Shown here one piece after another: positions 34,331 to 45,775 of a DNA stretch of 64,000 nucleotides (position 1 is the stretch's first letter; the number at the start of each line of letters is the position of its first letter). The notes below the pieces were generated by a model, which saw only the letters and a list, made by a program, of their open reading frames with translations, did no database searches and was not told the origin of the DNA. The DNA is taken from NCBI GenBank assembly GCA_016584305.1, contig JACEEZ010001253.1, positions 1-64,000 of the forward strand, in the 5' to 3' direction. The position numbers and the translations under genes are program-made. Source of the stretch: Chionoecetes opilio (Eukaryota > Arthropoda > Malacostraca > Decapoda > Majidae).

Positions 34331-35560
34331 TTTGATAAACCTTTGGAAGGGAAAAAGGGGGGAGGTTCAAAAGGCAGGGAAACGCAAAACTGGCCCCCAC
34401 TGGTTATGGGGGGGTTGGGGCGGGGCACGAGTGCAAGCCAGTATAGAGTATCTTTGCCCAACATACCACTTTATTTGAGTGTACCTCTGGCAACGGAAGC
34501 AATTACCAGCCCGTCAAAAGGGGATCAAACCGGGAAACACCCCCTTACAATTAGTCAAACCGTATCAAATGGGGTGAAACCCCTTATCCGTAAAATAACC
34601 ATACTAAGAAAGTAACAGTCATACCGTCCCCCTAAGACACATACTGTATACTTGTCTTTAGTTGTCTAGAGGTTTAAAATTCCCCAGAGTCATAGTTTCT
34701 ACCACTGCATCTAAATTTTTTGGACCATTTGTACCCTGAAGGAGGCACGAATATTAAAACTTTATCAAAATAATGACTTCTCAGAAATTCTACTTCCACG
34801 GTTCCCCACAACATTTTACCATCCTGCGCTTTAAACTTCACTCTAAAAAAACCCCCGTTGTTTGCATGACCCCCCCGACATCCACACCCCCGCCCCCCCC
34901 CAGCCCTCCTTAACTATCAGAAAAGACTGGATGGGTCCATGCTCATGTCTGTCCTGGATGCAACACAGCACCTCACATTATCAAACACTTAGGGAAAAGA
35001 CTGCACTGCAACAATAAACACACACGCCAACAACAACATACAAACCATGAAGACCCTGTGGGAAAAATCGGTCCAGGCCATGGCCTTCGTCAGAATCTTG
35101 GGGCGATTTGGCCAGGCAGCCTGACGAATTTCAACAACAAAACACTTCCACTGGAGACATCCAGAAAGCATATTGCATTTCTCAATGACTACATCAAGAA
35201 AACATTCTACTTCTCAACTCATAAATACATATATAGTGATACATGGTCATTACCTGTGAGAAAATGTTGATTGGATCCTTTAATGGCCAACCAGCGAAAA
35301 ACCTTCCCTCTTGAGAGCTGTAGCCACTTCTGGCGTCTGGCGAAGCAACAGGAAAACCTGTGAAAGGTCACGTCAAGCCTTTTTCGTTGGGCCGTTGGTG
35401 CAGCCAACAGCTACGCAGCTGTGGGCATGCTAAAAAATGAAAAATATGCTGTGGCGTATAGTCGGTGAAGGAAAGGCGCGGGCCCGGGTTTTTTTGCCTT
35501 CCACGGAGTCGGGGGGGCGTGGCTTGTGGGCGTCATCGTGGAAAGGTCTTGTCAACAGCC
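34331..35560. other. No gene recognised
   Basis: Mixed AT-rich and moderately GC sequence with a C-rich stretch near 34,855-34,910. The 109-codon plus frame (34,286-34,615) has no domain. A short hairpin TTCGTCAG / CTGACGAA lies at 35,086-35,128. Confidence 0.35.
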
Positions 35561-35575
35561 AATCACGGCTGTCAC

Positions 35576-35972
35576 AACTCGTGACGTAACATAAAGGGTG
35601 GAGCTAACGTGATCGCCGTGAATTTCCCTTACAGGCTGACACCCTTCAAATACCTCCCGAGTCCCTTCACCCCTTCAAGGCTTCAATACCTCCCCTTTCA
35701 CCCTATAACCTCATGCTTTGTTTCACCCCTTTAATACGTCCCCTCTCACCCCCTTAAACTTTCTTTCACACCTCATAACTCATGCTTTGTTTCATCCGTA
35801 CAATACCTCCCCTCTCATCACCTTAAACTTTCTTTCACCCTCATAACCTCTTTACTTTCTTTCACCCCTTTAATACCTCCCCCCTCCCCCCCCGACGTCA
35901 CACAAAGGGGTGGAGCTAACGTGATCGCTGGGTAATTTTTGTTTTGTTTACCCTTCATAATTTCCCTTACAC
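35576..35972. repeat. Minisatellite and duplicated unit left of the hAT insertion
   Basis: The sequence GGTGGAGCTAACGTGATCGC occurs at 35,591 and again near 35,914, each followed by AATTTCCCTTACA. Between them are loosely repeated segments of TACCTCCCCTCTCACC, TTAAACTTTCTTTCAC and CTCATGCTTTGTTTCACCC. The same words recur in inverted orientation at 39,885-40,008, beyond the hAT and PIF insertions. Confidence 0.75.
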
Positions 35973-36429
35973 CAGGGGTCGGCAACCTCTGGCCCGCGGG
36001 CCATATCCGGCCCGCGGGAGTCCGAACTCATCCTGCTTGATATTTATATAACAACCCGGGCCCGCAACACCCTACCCAAAACAAAAATGAGTAAGTCGGC
36101 ACCTCTCGACGTGTTTGGGCGGCGGGTAGCGGGGGGCAAATTTGCATGGACTGAGATCCTTACCACAGAAGCACCACGGAAAATCGCCAGGCAACACACG
36201 ATCACGATCATGTCGTGAGGCGCCGACGTGGGACTGGCCACTATCGTGGCATTTGGCAACTCTGCATTACACAATTGACGTCCCATGAGCAGTCTTCCCT
36301 CACCACCAACGGTCACGCAGCGGCCAGTCTCCGTAGGAGTTCGTACTGAGAAGAGGTATGCATCAAACTTTCTTAGTCTGAAATGTACTTTATCATTAGG
36401 GAATGCGGATAATATAAAGTGCATTTCTT

Positions 36430-36451
36430 GCTGCTGCTTCTCTCTCTCCTC

Positions 36452-36482
<31 letters not shown>

Positions 36483-36585
36483 TCCTCCCCTCTCTCTCTC
36501 TCTCTCCCCTCTCTTCTCTTTTCTCTCTCTCTCTTTTCCCTCCCCTTTTTCCCCTCTCTCTCTCTCTTTCATTCCCCCACTTCAC
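36430..36585. repeat. (CT)n-rich tract in the hAT 5' region
   Basis: About 155 bases of CT with CCC and TTT slips between the left terminus and the transposase start. Leu/Ser frames here are artefacts. Confidence 0.85.
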
Positions 36586-36934
36586 CCAGCCTCCAAGCTC
36601 ACAACCACATTCACGCTCACTAGTTACTCGTATTGGTAGTCCTGTCCCGCCCCCGCCCGCCCAAATCAGACAATGGCTTACTGAGCCTTACTCAAACACA
36701 GGGCGCGCCACTCAAACACGCCCATTCAAACACACGCATGTCCACGCCAAACGCAGGGGCTTTAAACACGATGTTTGTCACAAATACTGTGTGGACGTCT
36801 GTATCGTAATTTTAAATTTATTGTATGCATTTATTTACAATGTAAAAGTCTTGCATGTATTCGTGTCTAACATGTGGATCATTATTTCGCACTTTGTGCT
36901 TATTCTTTCTTTTTCTTCTTTTTAGCCAATCATC

Positions 36935-38662
36935 ATGTCTGCAATTTTTAAGAAGAGGAAGTGGACCTCGAGTTTTCGGGACTTCAACCCTGAGTGGAGA
37001 AGTACTTTTTCACTGAACGCTTTGGACGGCCCGTGCCCAATTTTGCTTGAAGACTGTGGCTGTCCTCAAAGAGTTAATATGCGCCGCCACTGGGAGACAC
37101 GGCACCAAACACGAACTTTGCATCGATGTCTGCTGCGAGAGGAAGGAGGCCATTGTCAAGCTGTCAGGCAACCTGCAAAAAAGCACTTCACTCTTCCGTA
37201 AGCAGACTACTGAGGCTGACAAAGTGACGCGCCCCAGCTATGAGGTTTCCCCCCCTCCTGCTCGCCGGAGAAGCCATTACAGACGGGGACTTTTTCAAGG
37301 AGGCATCAGGTTTTGATAGATTCCCTCGTCCTGAAAGCGTTCTGCCTTTAAAGTGGGCCTTTCACCCCGCACTGTTTCGTCGCATTTAGATGTCAGACAG
37401 CCCGGAAACGACTCGCTTTAAGACCGTTGCTCAAATTTCGATGCCCTTTTCTTCCTCTTGATGAGAGGGGAAAACATGAAGGGAAAAGCCCAGCTAGGGT
37501 TTTTATTCGTGGAGTCACTGGCCCTTCAGGTTATGAGGAGTTTCTCCAAGCTTGTTCCATTGCCGGACCACAATGGCCCCAAAACATCTTCGACGCCCTT
37601 CTTCAGGTGTGAGCACACTCCCTCGACCTGTCCCGTCCTGTGTGCGTGACGACCGACGGTGCCCCAGCCCCTGGGCTGGAAAGAAGAAGGTGCCGCCTCA
37701 CTGCTGTGCGGTCACTGTGAGCCGCCGGACACACCCAGCCCATTCACAGGGTGCACGCCATCATCCACCAAGAGGTCCCTGTGCCAAGTCTTGCACAACC
37801 TTACTTTATGTCATGTCTAGCCGTGAAGGTTGTCAAAATCCATCCTCTCCCGCAAACCTTAACCACCGCCAGTTCCAGGCACTAACGGACGAAGTCAACG
37901 CCACACTATGGTGACCTGCTTTACTTCTGTGAGGTCCGCTGGTTGAGTCATGGAGCCATGCTGTCCCGCGTGTGCGACCTGCAGCAGGAGATCGCCACCC
38001 TCCTCCGTCAAAAGAACCTCCCCGGTGCTGATAATTTTTCTGGCCCTGATCACAGATATATACGCACCTAAATGACCTCAATGTGAAGCTGCAAGGCAAA
38101 AACATTCTAGTAGTCACAGACATGTATTCGCACATCACCGCCTTCGAGGTAAAGCTGCGCTTGTGGGAGGCTCAACTGGCTGCTGGTCAGTTTATGCATT
38201 TTCCTCGTATTGCGGCTTGTGCACCTGATGACGTGGACCTGAACCTGTGTTGGTGTTGTCACCTCTTTGCGGGAGGAATTTGCCTCCCGTTTCACAGGTG
38301 TCAGTCAGTCCAGTGGCTCCGGGCTTCAAGCTGTTCACCTCCCCCTTTGACTTCCCTGTGGACGAAGCCCCTGCCCCCCTGCAGATGGAGTTGGTGGAGC
38401 TTCAGTGTAATGACGAACTGAAGGTACCGTACCACTTCTCCACTGCCCTTCCTTCTTCCGTGATCTCGTCCTCCCTTCTAACAAATTTCCAAATTACATT
38501 GAGCATGTAAAACGCATCGTTGTCATGTTTGGCAGCACTTACTGTTGTGAACAACTCTTTTCAAAAATGAAATATACAAAGTCTCGCATTCGCTCCCAGC
38601 TAAGTGACCGCCACCTCAATGACATTCTGCTCTTGTATTTCAATAAATTTCTTGTAATCTAG
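36935..38662 (+). pseudogene. hAT transposase, BED finger and C-terminal dimerisation domain, frame-broken
   Basis: This transposase closely resembles the hAT-derived part of GTF2IRD2. It starts MSAIFKKRKWTSSFRDFNPE at 36,935. A BED-type zinc finger follows, with a Cys pair in CPILLEDC and the HWETRH histidines (about 37,030-37,115). Next come IVKLSGNLQKSTSLFRKQTT (about 37,155-37,215) and SYEVSPP. The catalytic core contains TDGAP-like and GKKK segments (about 37,640-37,700), HRQFQALTDEVNA (about 37,868), VKLQGKN (about 38,085) and FEVKLRLWEAQLAAGQF (about 38,143). The end CCEQLFSKMKYTKSRIRSQL (about 38,541-38,600) is the hAT dimerisation motif. Frame changes occur near 37,045, 37,130, 37,330, 37,600, 37,900, 38,250 and 38,510, so no intact protein exists. 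Preservation at residue level is good, which suggests a young copy or sequencing indels. Confidence 0.88.
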
Positions 38663-38795
38663 TCACTGGTTTGCCTGCTTTTCTATATTTTTTTGTATAT
38701 TGTTACAAACTGTTTTCTGCAGTCAATGATTTGCATGTTTTTCAATAAATTTCTTGTAATCTAGTCACTGGTTTGCCTGCTTTTCTATAACATTT
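38640..38795. repeat. Direct repeat of about 50 bp near the hAT 3' end
   Basis: The segment CAATAAATTTCTTGTAATCT and the following AGTCACTGGTTTGCCTGCTT occur at about 38,640 and again at about 38,743, a spacing near 103 bases. The first copy contains the transposase stop codon and an AATAAA polyadenylation-like signal. Confidence 0.85.
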
Positions 38796-38900
38796 TTGTA
38801 CACTGTCACTTTTGGGTTCTCTTTGGCACTCCGGCCCGCAGTCTACTCCTAGAAGCTTTCTCTGGCCCTCGCACTGAAAAGGTTGCCGACCCCTGCCTTA

Positions 38901-39330
38901 AGGCCATGTCACACGAGCAATATTTTCCGGCATCTTTTGGTATTTTGCTACCAAAAGATGCCCGTACTGGTGGCAAAAGGTGCGCGACTTGTCACACGGC
39001 GTTTCGGCTACGAGCATCTTCCTACCAGAGTAGCTAAGATCTTATTCTTCTATCTTAGCTACTCTGCTTCTACTGGCATCTATAAAATGTCCTTCCCTCT
39101 TCACATTTCCCTTGAGATAACCATAGATAAACCTTGCTTGAATTCCTAAATCAAGTAAAAATAACACACATATCATATTATTCCGGTTCTATAGTAAAAC
39201 ACCCACGCAAAAGCCTAATTAAATGCATATTCAAGTTTAAGTTTTTATCAACATTTTTCCGTCAGCAATTTTGCATCAACAATCAAAACTACGTAACTAA
39301 ATCTTAAATCATACGTAAAAAAAAATGTAA

Positions 39331-39370
<40 letters not shown>

Positions 39371-39393
39371 ATAGAATATATATATTATATTAT

Positions 39394-39424
<31 letters not shown>

Positions 39425-39450
39425 ATATATATATCTTTATATAATATTAT

Positions 39451-39496
<46 letters not shown>

Positions 39497-39852
39497 CCTA
39501 TATATATATATATAACAATATTATATATATATATATAAATATAGATATATATATATATATAATATATATTATATATTATATATATATAATAAGATAAACA
39601 AAATGGTATTTTTTCCTCTTTTGCTTTATTTTCCCCTTTCGAAGCCCAAACCTTCCTCAAACAGGGAAATGTCTGCAATCTGGCACCAACAGGCTCAACA
39701 AATGTAAACCAAGGATGCCGGTACGGTAGCAAAAGAACGAACAGCGCGACATCCGGTTGGCTACCAAAAGATGCCGGTATCAGGCGTCAAATGATGCCTG
39801 ATACGCTTTTGCTACAAAAGCTGCCGGAAAAAGTGTCGTGTGTACATCGGCT
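38901..39852. mobile_element. PIF/Harbinger-like MITE inserted in the hAT target-site duplication
   Basis: The left end AGGCCATGTCACACGAGC and the right end, read on the minus strand as AGCCGATGTACACACGAC, form an imperfect inverted repeat that continues through TTTTCCGGCA on both sides. TTA flanks the element at 38,898-38,900 and 39,853-39,855, a 3-bp PIF-type duplication. The body has no transposase. It contains a hairpin (GTAGCTAAGATCTTATTCTT and its reverse near 39,030-39,062), repeated CTACCAAAAGATGCC words near both ends, and a long (TA)n tract. It is unrelated in interior to the 732-bp element at 6,194 but has a similar terminus (AGGCC) and the same target type. Confidence 0.8.
39330..39592. 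repeat. (TA)n microsatellite inside the MITE
   Basis: About 260 bases of TA with short interruptions. The Ile/Tyr frames it gives are artefacts. Confidence 0.95.
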
Positions 39853-39856
39853 TTAA

Positions 39857-40008
39857 CACCCTTCAAATACCTCCTTCATCCTTTCAGGTATTAAAGGGTG
39901 TGAAACAAAGCATTGAGGGGTATGAGGGGTGAAAGAAAGTTTAATGGGGTGGAGGGGACCGTATTACGGGGTTGAACAAAACATGAGGTTATGAGGGGTG
40001 AAGGAGAT
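39857..40008. repeat. Inverted continuation of the left minisatellite
   Basis: CACCCTTCAAATACCTCC (39,857-39,874) repeats 35,641-35,658 directly. After a loop of about a dozen bases comes AGGTATTAAAGGGTG, its near-complement, and then CATGAGGTTATGAGGGGTGA and GAAAGAAAGTTTAA, the reverse complements of words at 35,700-35,870. The hairpin apex is near 39,880. Confidence 0.75.
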
Positions 40009-40204
40009 AGATAGATGATATTAAGTTTTTGAGGCGCACTCCCGCAACTGCGTAGGTTATTGACGCCTCGCCCTACAGAAGATACATGTAAAAGTAAAAC
40101 TAAAAAACCAAACTTTCACAAGATCATGACCTGAAAAAATATGAAATAACGAAATACATAAAAGAATAAGAGTACATAAAAACATATACATACGTTAATA
40201 TTAA

Positions 40205-43200
40205 AAACATTCATACTTGTTGAGAAGGCCAAGCCCTCTCAAAAAGTTAGGACTTCGTGTCCGGAGAGAAACACCCTCTACCAATGCCATGGGAGAGGTG
40301 GGGGGGGGGGGACGCCGTAAGCACCGTCGACCCGCGACACAGCGGACAAAAATTGCCACACGTAGGTCCCCAAGACTGGACCACCGACAGCAAGTGCCGC
40401 CACAGTTAAGAGGGATCCAAACAATCATTCACGTATAAGGAGGGTGGCCCCCCTCCATGAGGAACCATGAGTATATAGAGTGTGACCCAATACGCAATCC
40501 GGCAAGGCAGTCTACCATCTCCGGAGACGAGACCGCAGTCAGTAAGCTCCAGTCCTCGATACTTGGCGGATGGTGCGGCACAGTCTATTTGCCCCTATTA
40601 GTAATCCAACGTTCCTGCCAACTGTTGTGAACTGAAATCTATGGATGCCGAGCGCAGGTCCGTAGCCGGCACTGCAAAAAAGTGTGGATAGAGCTGGCTT
40701 CTAGCTGCAGCTTGTTACCCAACGGCATCAGTTTCCTCATTACCGGCAACACCTACATGTGCCGTACCAACAAAAAGCTGACCGTCGGCCTCGACTCTTG
40801 AGCAGATAAAGCCATTCCAGGATGGCATTAACCAAGGCGGTCATGGGAGAGTTAAAAGTACATAGTGATTGAAAGAGCACTCACAAGAATCACTAAAAAA
40901 TTGTAAAAGAGACACCGGAAGGTAAAAATAATCATGAGAGATATAAAAGTAGCACTATTTCAGCGTGAAACACAGATGAAACACTTAGGAAGGCTGAAGC
41001 TTTGTTAAAACGATGGGAATACGCAAAATCCTGACATCCAACTCCTTTCGTTTGAGTTGGCACCATCAGTTAAAAGACAGGGACCGAACTCTGAATGTGT
41101 CAAAAAGTGGTCTAAAACTGGGGCAACGTCAGCCTGAGGAGGGAAAGACCCTTTTGAGAGCGGAAGGCTTTTGCAAAAGGACACTTCGTGGAGAAGCCAT
41201 GGGACGACTGTCGTAGGCCTACTTGCGGGCAGCACCGGAAAGCAGGGAAGGATAGCGTCTCCATAATAGCTTTAATCGGAAACAACGGGGCTTGGCAAGC
41301 TCTTCGGCCCATGGTAAGTTTGCGATCCTGAATCACAAGACACAGCAGCAAGCGATTGAGGTCGGGAGGCGTTGGAGGCGATACCAACATCTAACAGGAG
41401 GGACGGCGTTGAAGATCCATGGTAGGAACCAGCCATCCACAATAGACTTGGATGGGAGAGTGACCTGAACGCCCGGTTGCCAGGACGGAACCAGCATGAT
41501 GTACCGAATCAGCATTCCGCAGTCGAGTGGGTGTTGGCAGCAGAGGAGTACCCTTCAACATCCCATATTCAAGCTTCACGAAAGGATAAGTGAGCTGGTG
41601 AAAGGTGAAGATAGAGGAGTGTAGCGCGATCAGCCCCCCAGCTGGTGTGCGAGAGACTTTCAGTAGATCCATGGTTCGGAGACAGTCAGTCTTGAGAGCA
41701 CGAAGGTGAGGTACCCAAGTCAGTATTGTCAAAAATGAGTCCTAAAAAACCGGGTCGCTTGCACCCTCATGGTAATTCTTACGTAAACGGATTTACAGGT
41801 CTGGGTCGGATGAATCCACGGGTTTCGCCAAAATGAACCGTACAGTCTTCGTTGGAGGGGAAAAAACCGGAAGCCACGATTCGTCGTCCATTCACAAACT
41901 TGTCAAAGCAAGTTGAAGTCTTCTCTCTGCAACCCCGACATCCTGGAAGCAGCCAAAAGAGATTGATAAATCATCACACGTATAATGAACTAACAATCCC
42001 CTTGGAGTACATCAACAAATACCATTGATGGGCCACAGCGAATCAGAGCTACACTCAAGACGCTACCTTGGGGTCTTGATGCCACCTTGGAAGCGGGTGT
42101 TTCAGAAGACAGTATGTTGCCAAACTCGAACTCTAAGAACACGGTTGGCTAGGAAATCTGGAGGAACACAGGCAAACGACCTCTTAAGCCCGAACTCATA
42201 CTAGAGATCTGCAATATACTGTGTCTACAGCCCGTGTCGTAAGCCTTTTCAAGTCGAAAAAAATATTACATGGTGTTGTCGAGAGGCGAATGCCACGCAT
42301 TAGGAGGACTCTAAGGAAAAAAAAAAATTAAGCGCTTCCGTGTAGAGTGATGCTTCCGAATCCACACGCAGAACGGGAGGAAAAAGTTTTCCCGTTCCAA
42401 AAACCAACAAGTCGACTATTTACCATTTTCGATAACTACACACCACATGAAGTTAGGGATATGGGCCGGAAATTTTGTCGGTAGCTGAGTGGTTCTTCCC
42501 AGGGTTAGGGATCGGATCACCACGCCACACCCCAGCTACCTTAGGAAGGTTCCTGTCAATCACAGATCCTATTATAGTATGCTCAACAAGAAAATCTAGA
42601 GCCTCTCTCCTAGATGGACAGAGCATCGCATATGTGTACATCATCTTGGCCTGGGAAGTGTCAGCGGCAAACCTTCATGGCTTGACATAGACTCACGAGG
42701 TGTAAAAAGAAACATGTGAAGATTCCCGCCTTGGATGAAAAATCTATGCCTCTCTGTTTTGTCGCAGTCTGTCCCGAGCACTTGGAGACGCCAACGGTCT
42801 GTCTGCGCCATGACACAAAATGGGAAGAAACTTCCTCTGCTACATCAAGGGATCTGCCACAGGGTCTCCATTAATCGATAGAACTGGAGGGGAGGATGGA
42901 GATAAACTTCCCCGTCATTTTTCCCACTCTTGGACAAAACCTGGGACCCACCGGGGTAGATGCACAGATCGTATTATATAAAACCTCCAAGAGGAGTGAC
43001 GAGCCTCTTCATAAACCCGTAGGTATCTAGCTCTTGACCTTTGAAAAAATTTTTAGGTCTACGAAGTTGGCCGCGAAAGTATTGCGTTCAGCACGGCGGG
43101 AGTGACTTCCTCGCGGCCGTACAGTCCTGAGTCCACCACTGAACAGGTCGGCGAGAGAAAGATCCAGATGTGCGGGGGAATGCCCAGCGAGGCGGCAAAA

Positions 43201-43985
43201 TGGATTCGAGACACAAAGTAATTACGGCCTCATTATTGTGGAAAGATATCTAGATGATGTTCAAAAACACAAGACTTGACAACCCTCCCAGTGTGCCACG
43301 AGAAGGCCACCATTTTGGGAGACATCGGGAAAGGGGCGAGGACACTGCTTTAAGTAGTATGTCGATAATGGTCACTTCCCCGAGAGAATAGTCCACCTCC
43401 CATGAGGAAGCGAGGGGACCTGGGACTGCAGAGTGATAGGTCAATAGCAGTCACTGTCCCCGTCGCGAATGGAAATGTGTTGTAGGTTCTCCCGTGTTTT
43501 AATATATTTAGTTGTGCCCATCTATAAGAGTTACGAGAGAATCACGCGACGATTTATGGTTGGAATCTCCCACAGAAAATGCCACCCCATTCATGTCTCC
43601 AAGGAGAAAAAAATGGACCGGGGAAGTTGGCGGATAAGATCCTCAAGATCAGTGGGAGGAGGTCTGTCTCATTTGGGGTAGATATATTGAGCAGACAGTG
43701 TAGGTCTTGTCAAGATGGATACGACCTACCTGCTACAGCCTGCAAGGGTGATATGTAGCGGATGACAGTTAAGGTGACATCCGACGAGGGTAAAGGCCAC
43801 AAACCACCATTTAAAGCCAACCACCTGCTGGAGGTGGTGCGTGGTCCAGGTATAAAACCTGTCGGGCAGAGGAACCTTTCCCTGCCCTATCATTGTTTCT
43901 GTAAACAGATAATTCGCTGGGTCCAACTCGTTGATGAGAAGGAACTTATTCCTCCAATGCCACGTAATCCACGAATATTCCATTG
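40205..43985 (-). pseudogene. Jockey LINE ORF2 (endonuclease, reverse transcriptase, RNase H)
   Basis: The endonuclease begins ILQWNIRGLRG (about 43,975) and continues with SFSSTSWTQRIICLQKQ and GKVPLPDRFYTWTTHHL (about 43,840-43,890). Later it shows LGDMNG-like residues near 43,560. The reverse transcriptase start is visible as IPNPGKNHSATDK (about 42,480-42,520), followed by CGFRKHHST-like sequence (about 42,350). The catalytic YVDD box appears as YVCDDLSISFG with an indel (about 41,950-41,985). Then HLRALKTDCLRTMDLLKV (about 41,650-41,710) and SVHHAGSVLATG (about 41,480-41,520) follow. RNase H shows LLTDGANSNE (about 41,045-41,075) and AHVGVAGNEETDAV (about 40,725-40,765). The C-terminal NDCL...HLL zinc motif lies near 40,345-40,395. 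Many frameshifts make it non-functional. Presence of RNase H and the zinc motif argues for Jockey or a close clade. Confidence 0.8.
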
Positions 43986-43989
43986 GAGG

Positions 43990-45775
43990 ATGAAGAGTAT
44001 TTCGTGCGTGACGTTTGACTGCAGAAGCCTACGGCTGGTAGACGCTGCGCTATGAAAGCCCAGCATCTTTTTATCTGTGTTGTAGAAGCTGTAAACTACT
44101 TTTACTGTATTCACATTCCCAGATGTCGTTGGCCGCTTGCGTACATCCGGCGGTGAAATCGGGGTCTCATACGAGGACCCGCGGCAGTAGTAGAGACGTA
44201 TGTCCACCAAGAGCAGATTTATGACAGAAGATTTACCACTTCTAGGTTTACTGATAGCCCGAACCGAGGTTCTGAAGATTGCTAATCAGCATGGCTATCA
44301 ACTACTTGTTGTGTCCATAAGCTGTAGACACCTTCGCCACGCGGTTGTTGGCTGTGTCGCTAGCCGTTCAAGGGGTGGTAATAGGGCCAGTGATATAGGA
44401 TTCACTCCGTACTCCCACAACCTATCAGTAGGTGATCTTTACGCAAGTCCATTCCCCTCCCTGCTCAGCAAGTGATTATTTGTAGCCGCAGGAGCCCACT
44501 GAGTCTAAGGACCATTGGAACTGCGAAGTTCGCTTCTGAGACTCTTTATTAGGATGGCGTTGTTGGCGAGCCTTTAGAGGAGGATTCACTATTAGTCAGT
44601 TCTTTTTCCCGTTGTGCGGCAATGCACTATCACGAGAGGTGGTTGGAGGCTATTATAGAAGGCAGTCAGCAGACTAGCACAGGAGTCTCATGCGTCAATA
44701 GCGAGAACTTCACTTGGCGATGGAAGGTAGGTAGAAGAGATGTGGTGCGTGGAACTGTGGGCCCCAGAGCAGGCACTGATAGGAGTCTAGGTGAAGAAAG
44801 CAGCAGCCATGCGGATGCGTAGGTAATGATCCATTACCGCGGCTGTGTGTACTGCGTAGAAAGTTCTCTTACTGGCGCTCCCAAGACTAGATAAATGGAG
44901 TTGGCCCAATAAAGGATGTTTCTATCTAAGTTTATAAGTCCCACTTGTCGGGAACTCGCGTGGCGTGATCAGCACGGCAGTGGACGCAGTAGGGAGTTGA
45001 CGCTACAGTCAGCTGTGGCATGGAACCCAACGCCGAGCATCGACACACAGCGAAGGAAGGGGAGTTACAAAAATTTTTTGCCGTGCTCAAGCTCAGGCTG
45101 TAGGCACTCATAAACACTGCATAGGGCGGTCGATAAAGAGTTTTATCTTAGAGAATGAGGGACCGATCCTGTATGGAATCGCGGGAGACTGATCCGTAGA
45201 AAGTTATAAGATCATGTTTTGCTTCTCTGACCTTATAGACCTGTTGAACTCTTTCCGGGCACATGTTTAGTATTTCTGCCCGAAAAACTCAAAGAGGGTC
45301 GTAGTTGTAGACTACACCTTTGCTGGTATTGAATTTGAGATGAGGTTGATGGTATCCAAAATGCGTCTCGGTGATGGGCATGTGGCAAGAGCATCCGAGA
45401 CTGACGTAAGGTCCTTGGCTCGGATTAGAACCCCCCTGCCATACGTTTCAGGTGGCCTTCGGGATCATTTCAATTTCTTTCTCCAAAACCGCGGCCGCAA
45501 GGAAAAATGCCACCACTTTCCTTATAATAGACACGTACCAAGTAGGGGTAGGGTGTGGCGGACAGGTGGAGTAGATGTTTGTAGTTTCTCAAAAGTGTTG
45601 GGGATGTAGTCATCAGGGCCGTCTCCAACAGTTACAGCAGCGAATGAGTCCGGCTCTGTAATTGTCTCGCTCCCAATTTCCATTCTTGTGGCTTCCTCAT
45701 AGGCAGAGGAAGCATCATTGCTTGCAGCAAAATTTATCATTTATATGTAGCACCGATTTGTTCGTCCATTGTCAT
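43990..45775 (-). pseudogene. Jockey LINE ORF1 (Gag-like, CCHC zinc knuckles)
   Basis: ORF1 proteins coat the LINE RNA. The N-terminal part begins near MTMDEQIGATYK, then INFAASNDASSAYEEATRME (about 45,680-45,740) and PDDYIPNTFEKLQ. The middle has YGRGVLIRAKDLTSVSDALA (about 45,400-45,460) and RRILDTINLISNSIPAKV (about 45,310-45,365). The zinc-knuckle block (44,932-45,117) reads FCNSPSFAVCRCSALG, then TPYCVHCRADHATR, with two or three CCHC-type units blurred by indels. A Ser/Thr-rich C-terminal tail runs to about 43,990 (SAASTSRR). The C-terminal half is homologous to the fragments at 51.77-53.0 kb and 59.59-60.82 kb. Here it lacks the roughly 70-bp insertion that both of those carry (site near 44,553). 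Confidence 0.75.

Larger units (their letters stand above)
35973..38895 (+). mobile_element. hAT DNA transposon, GTF2IRD2-like family
   Basis: The left end CAGGGGTCGGCAACCTCTGG and the right end, read on the minus strand as CAGGGGTCGGCAACCTTTTC, are matching hAT terminal inverted repeats of at least 16 bases. The left flank is CCTTACAC (35,965-35,972). The right flank is CCTTA followed by a younger PIF-like insertion and then ACACC, so the 8-bp duplication becomes visible only when that insertion is discounted. The element is 2.9 kb and encodes a BED-finger transposase on the plus strand. It also contains a CT-rich tract (36,430-36,585) and a 3' repeat (38,640-38,795). Confidence 0.9.
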
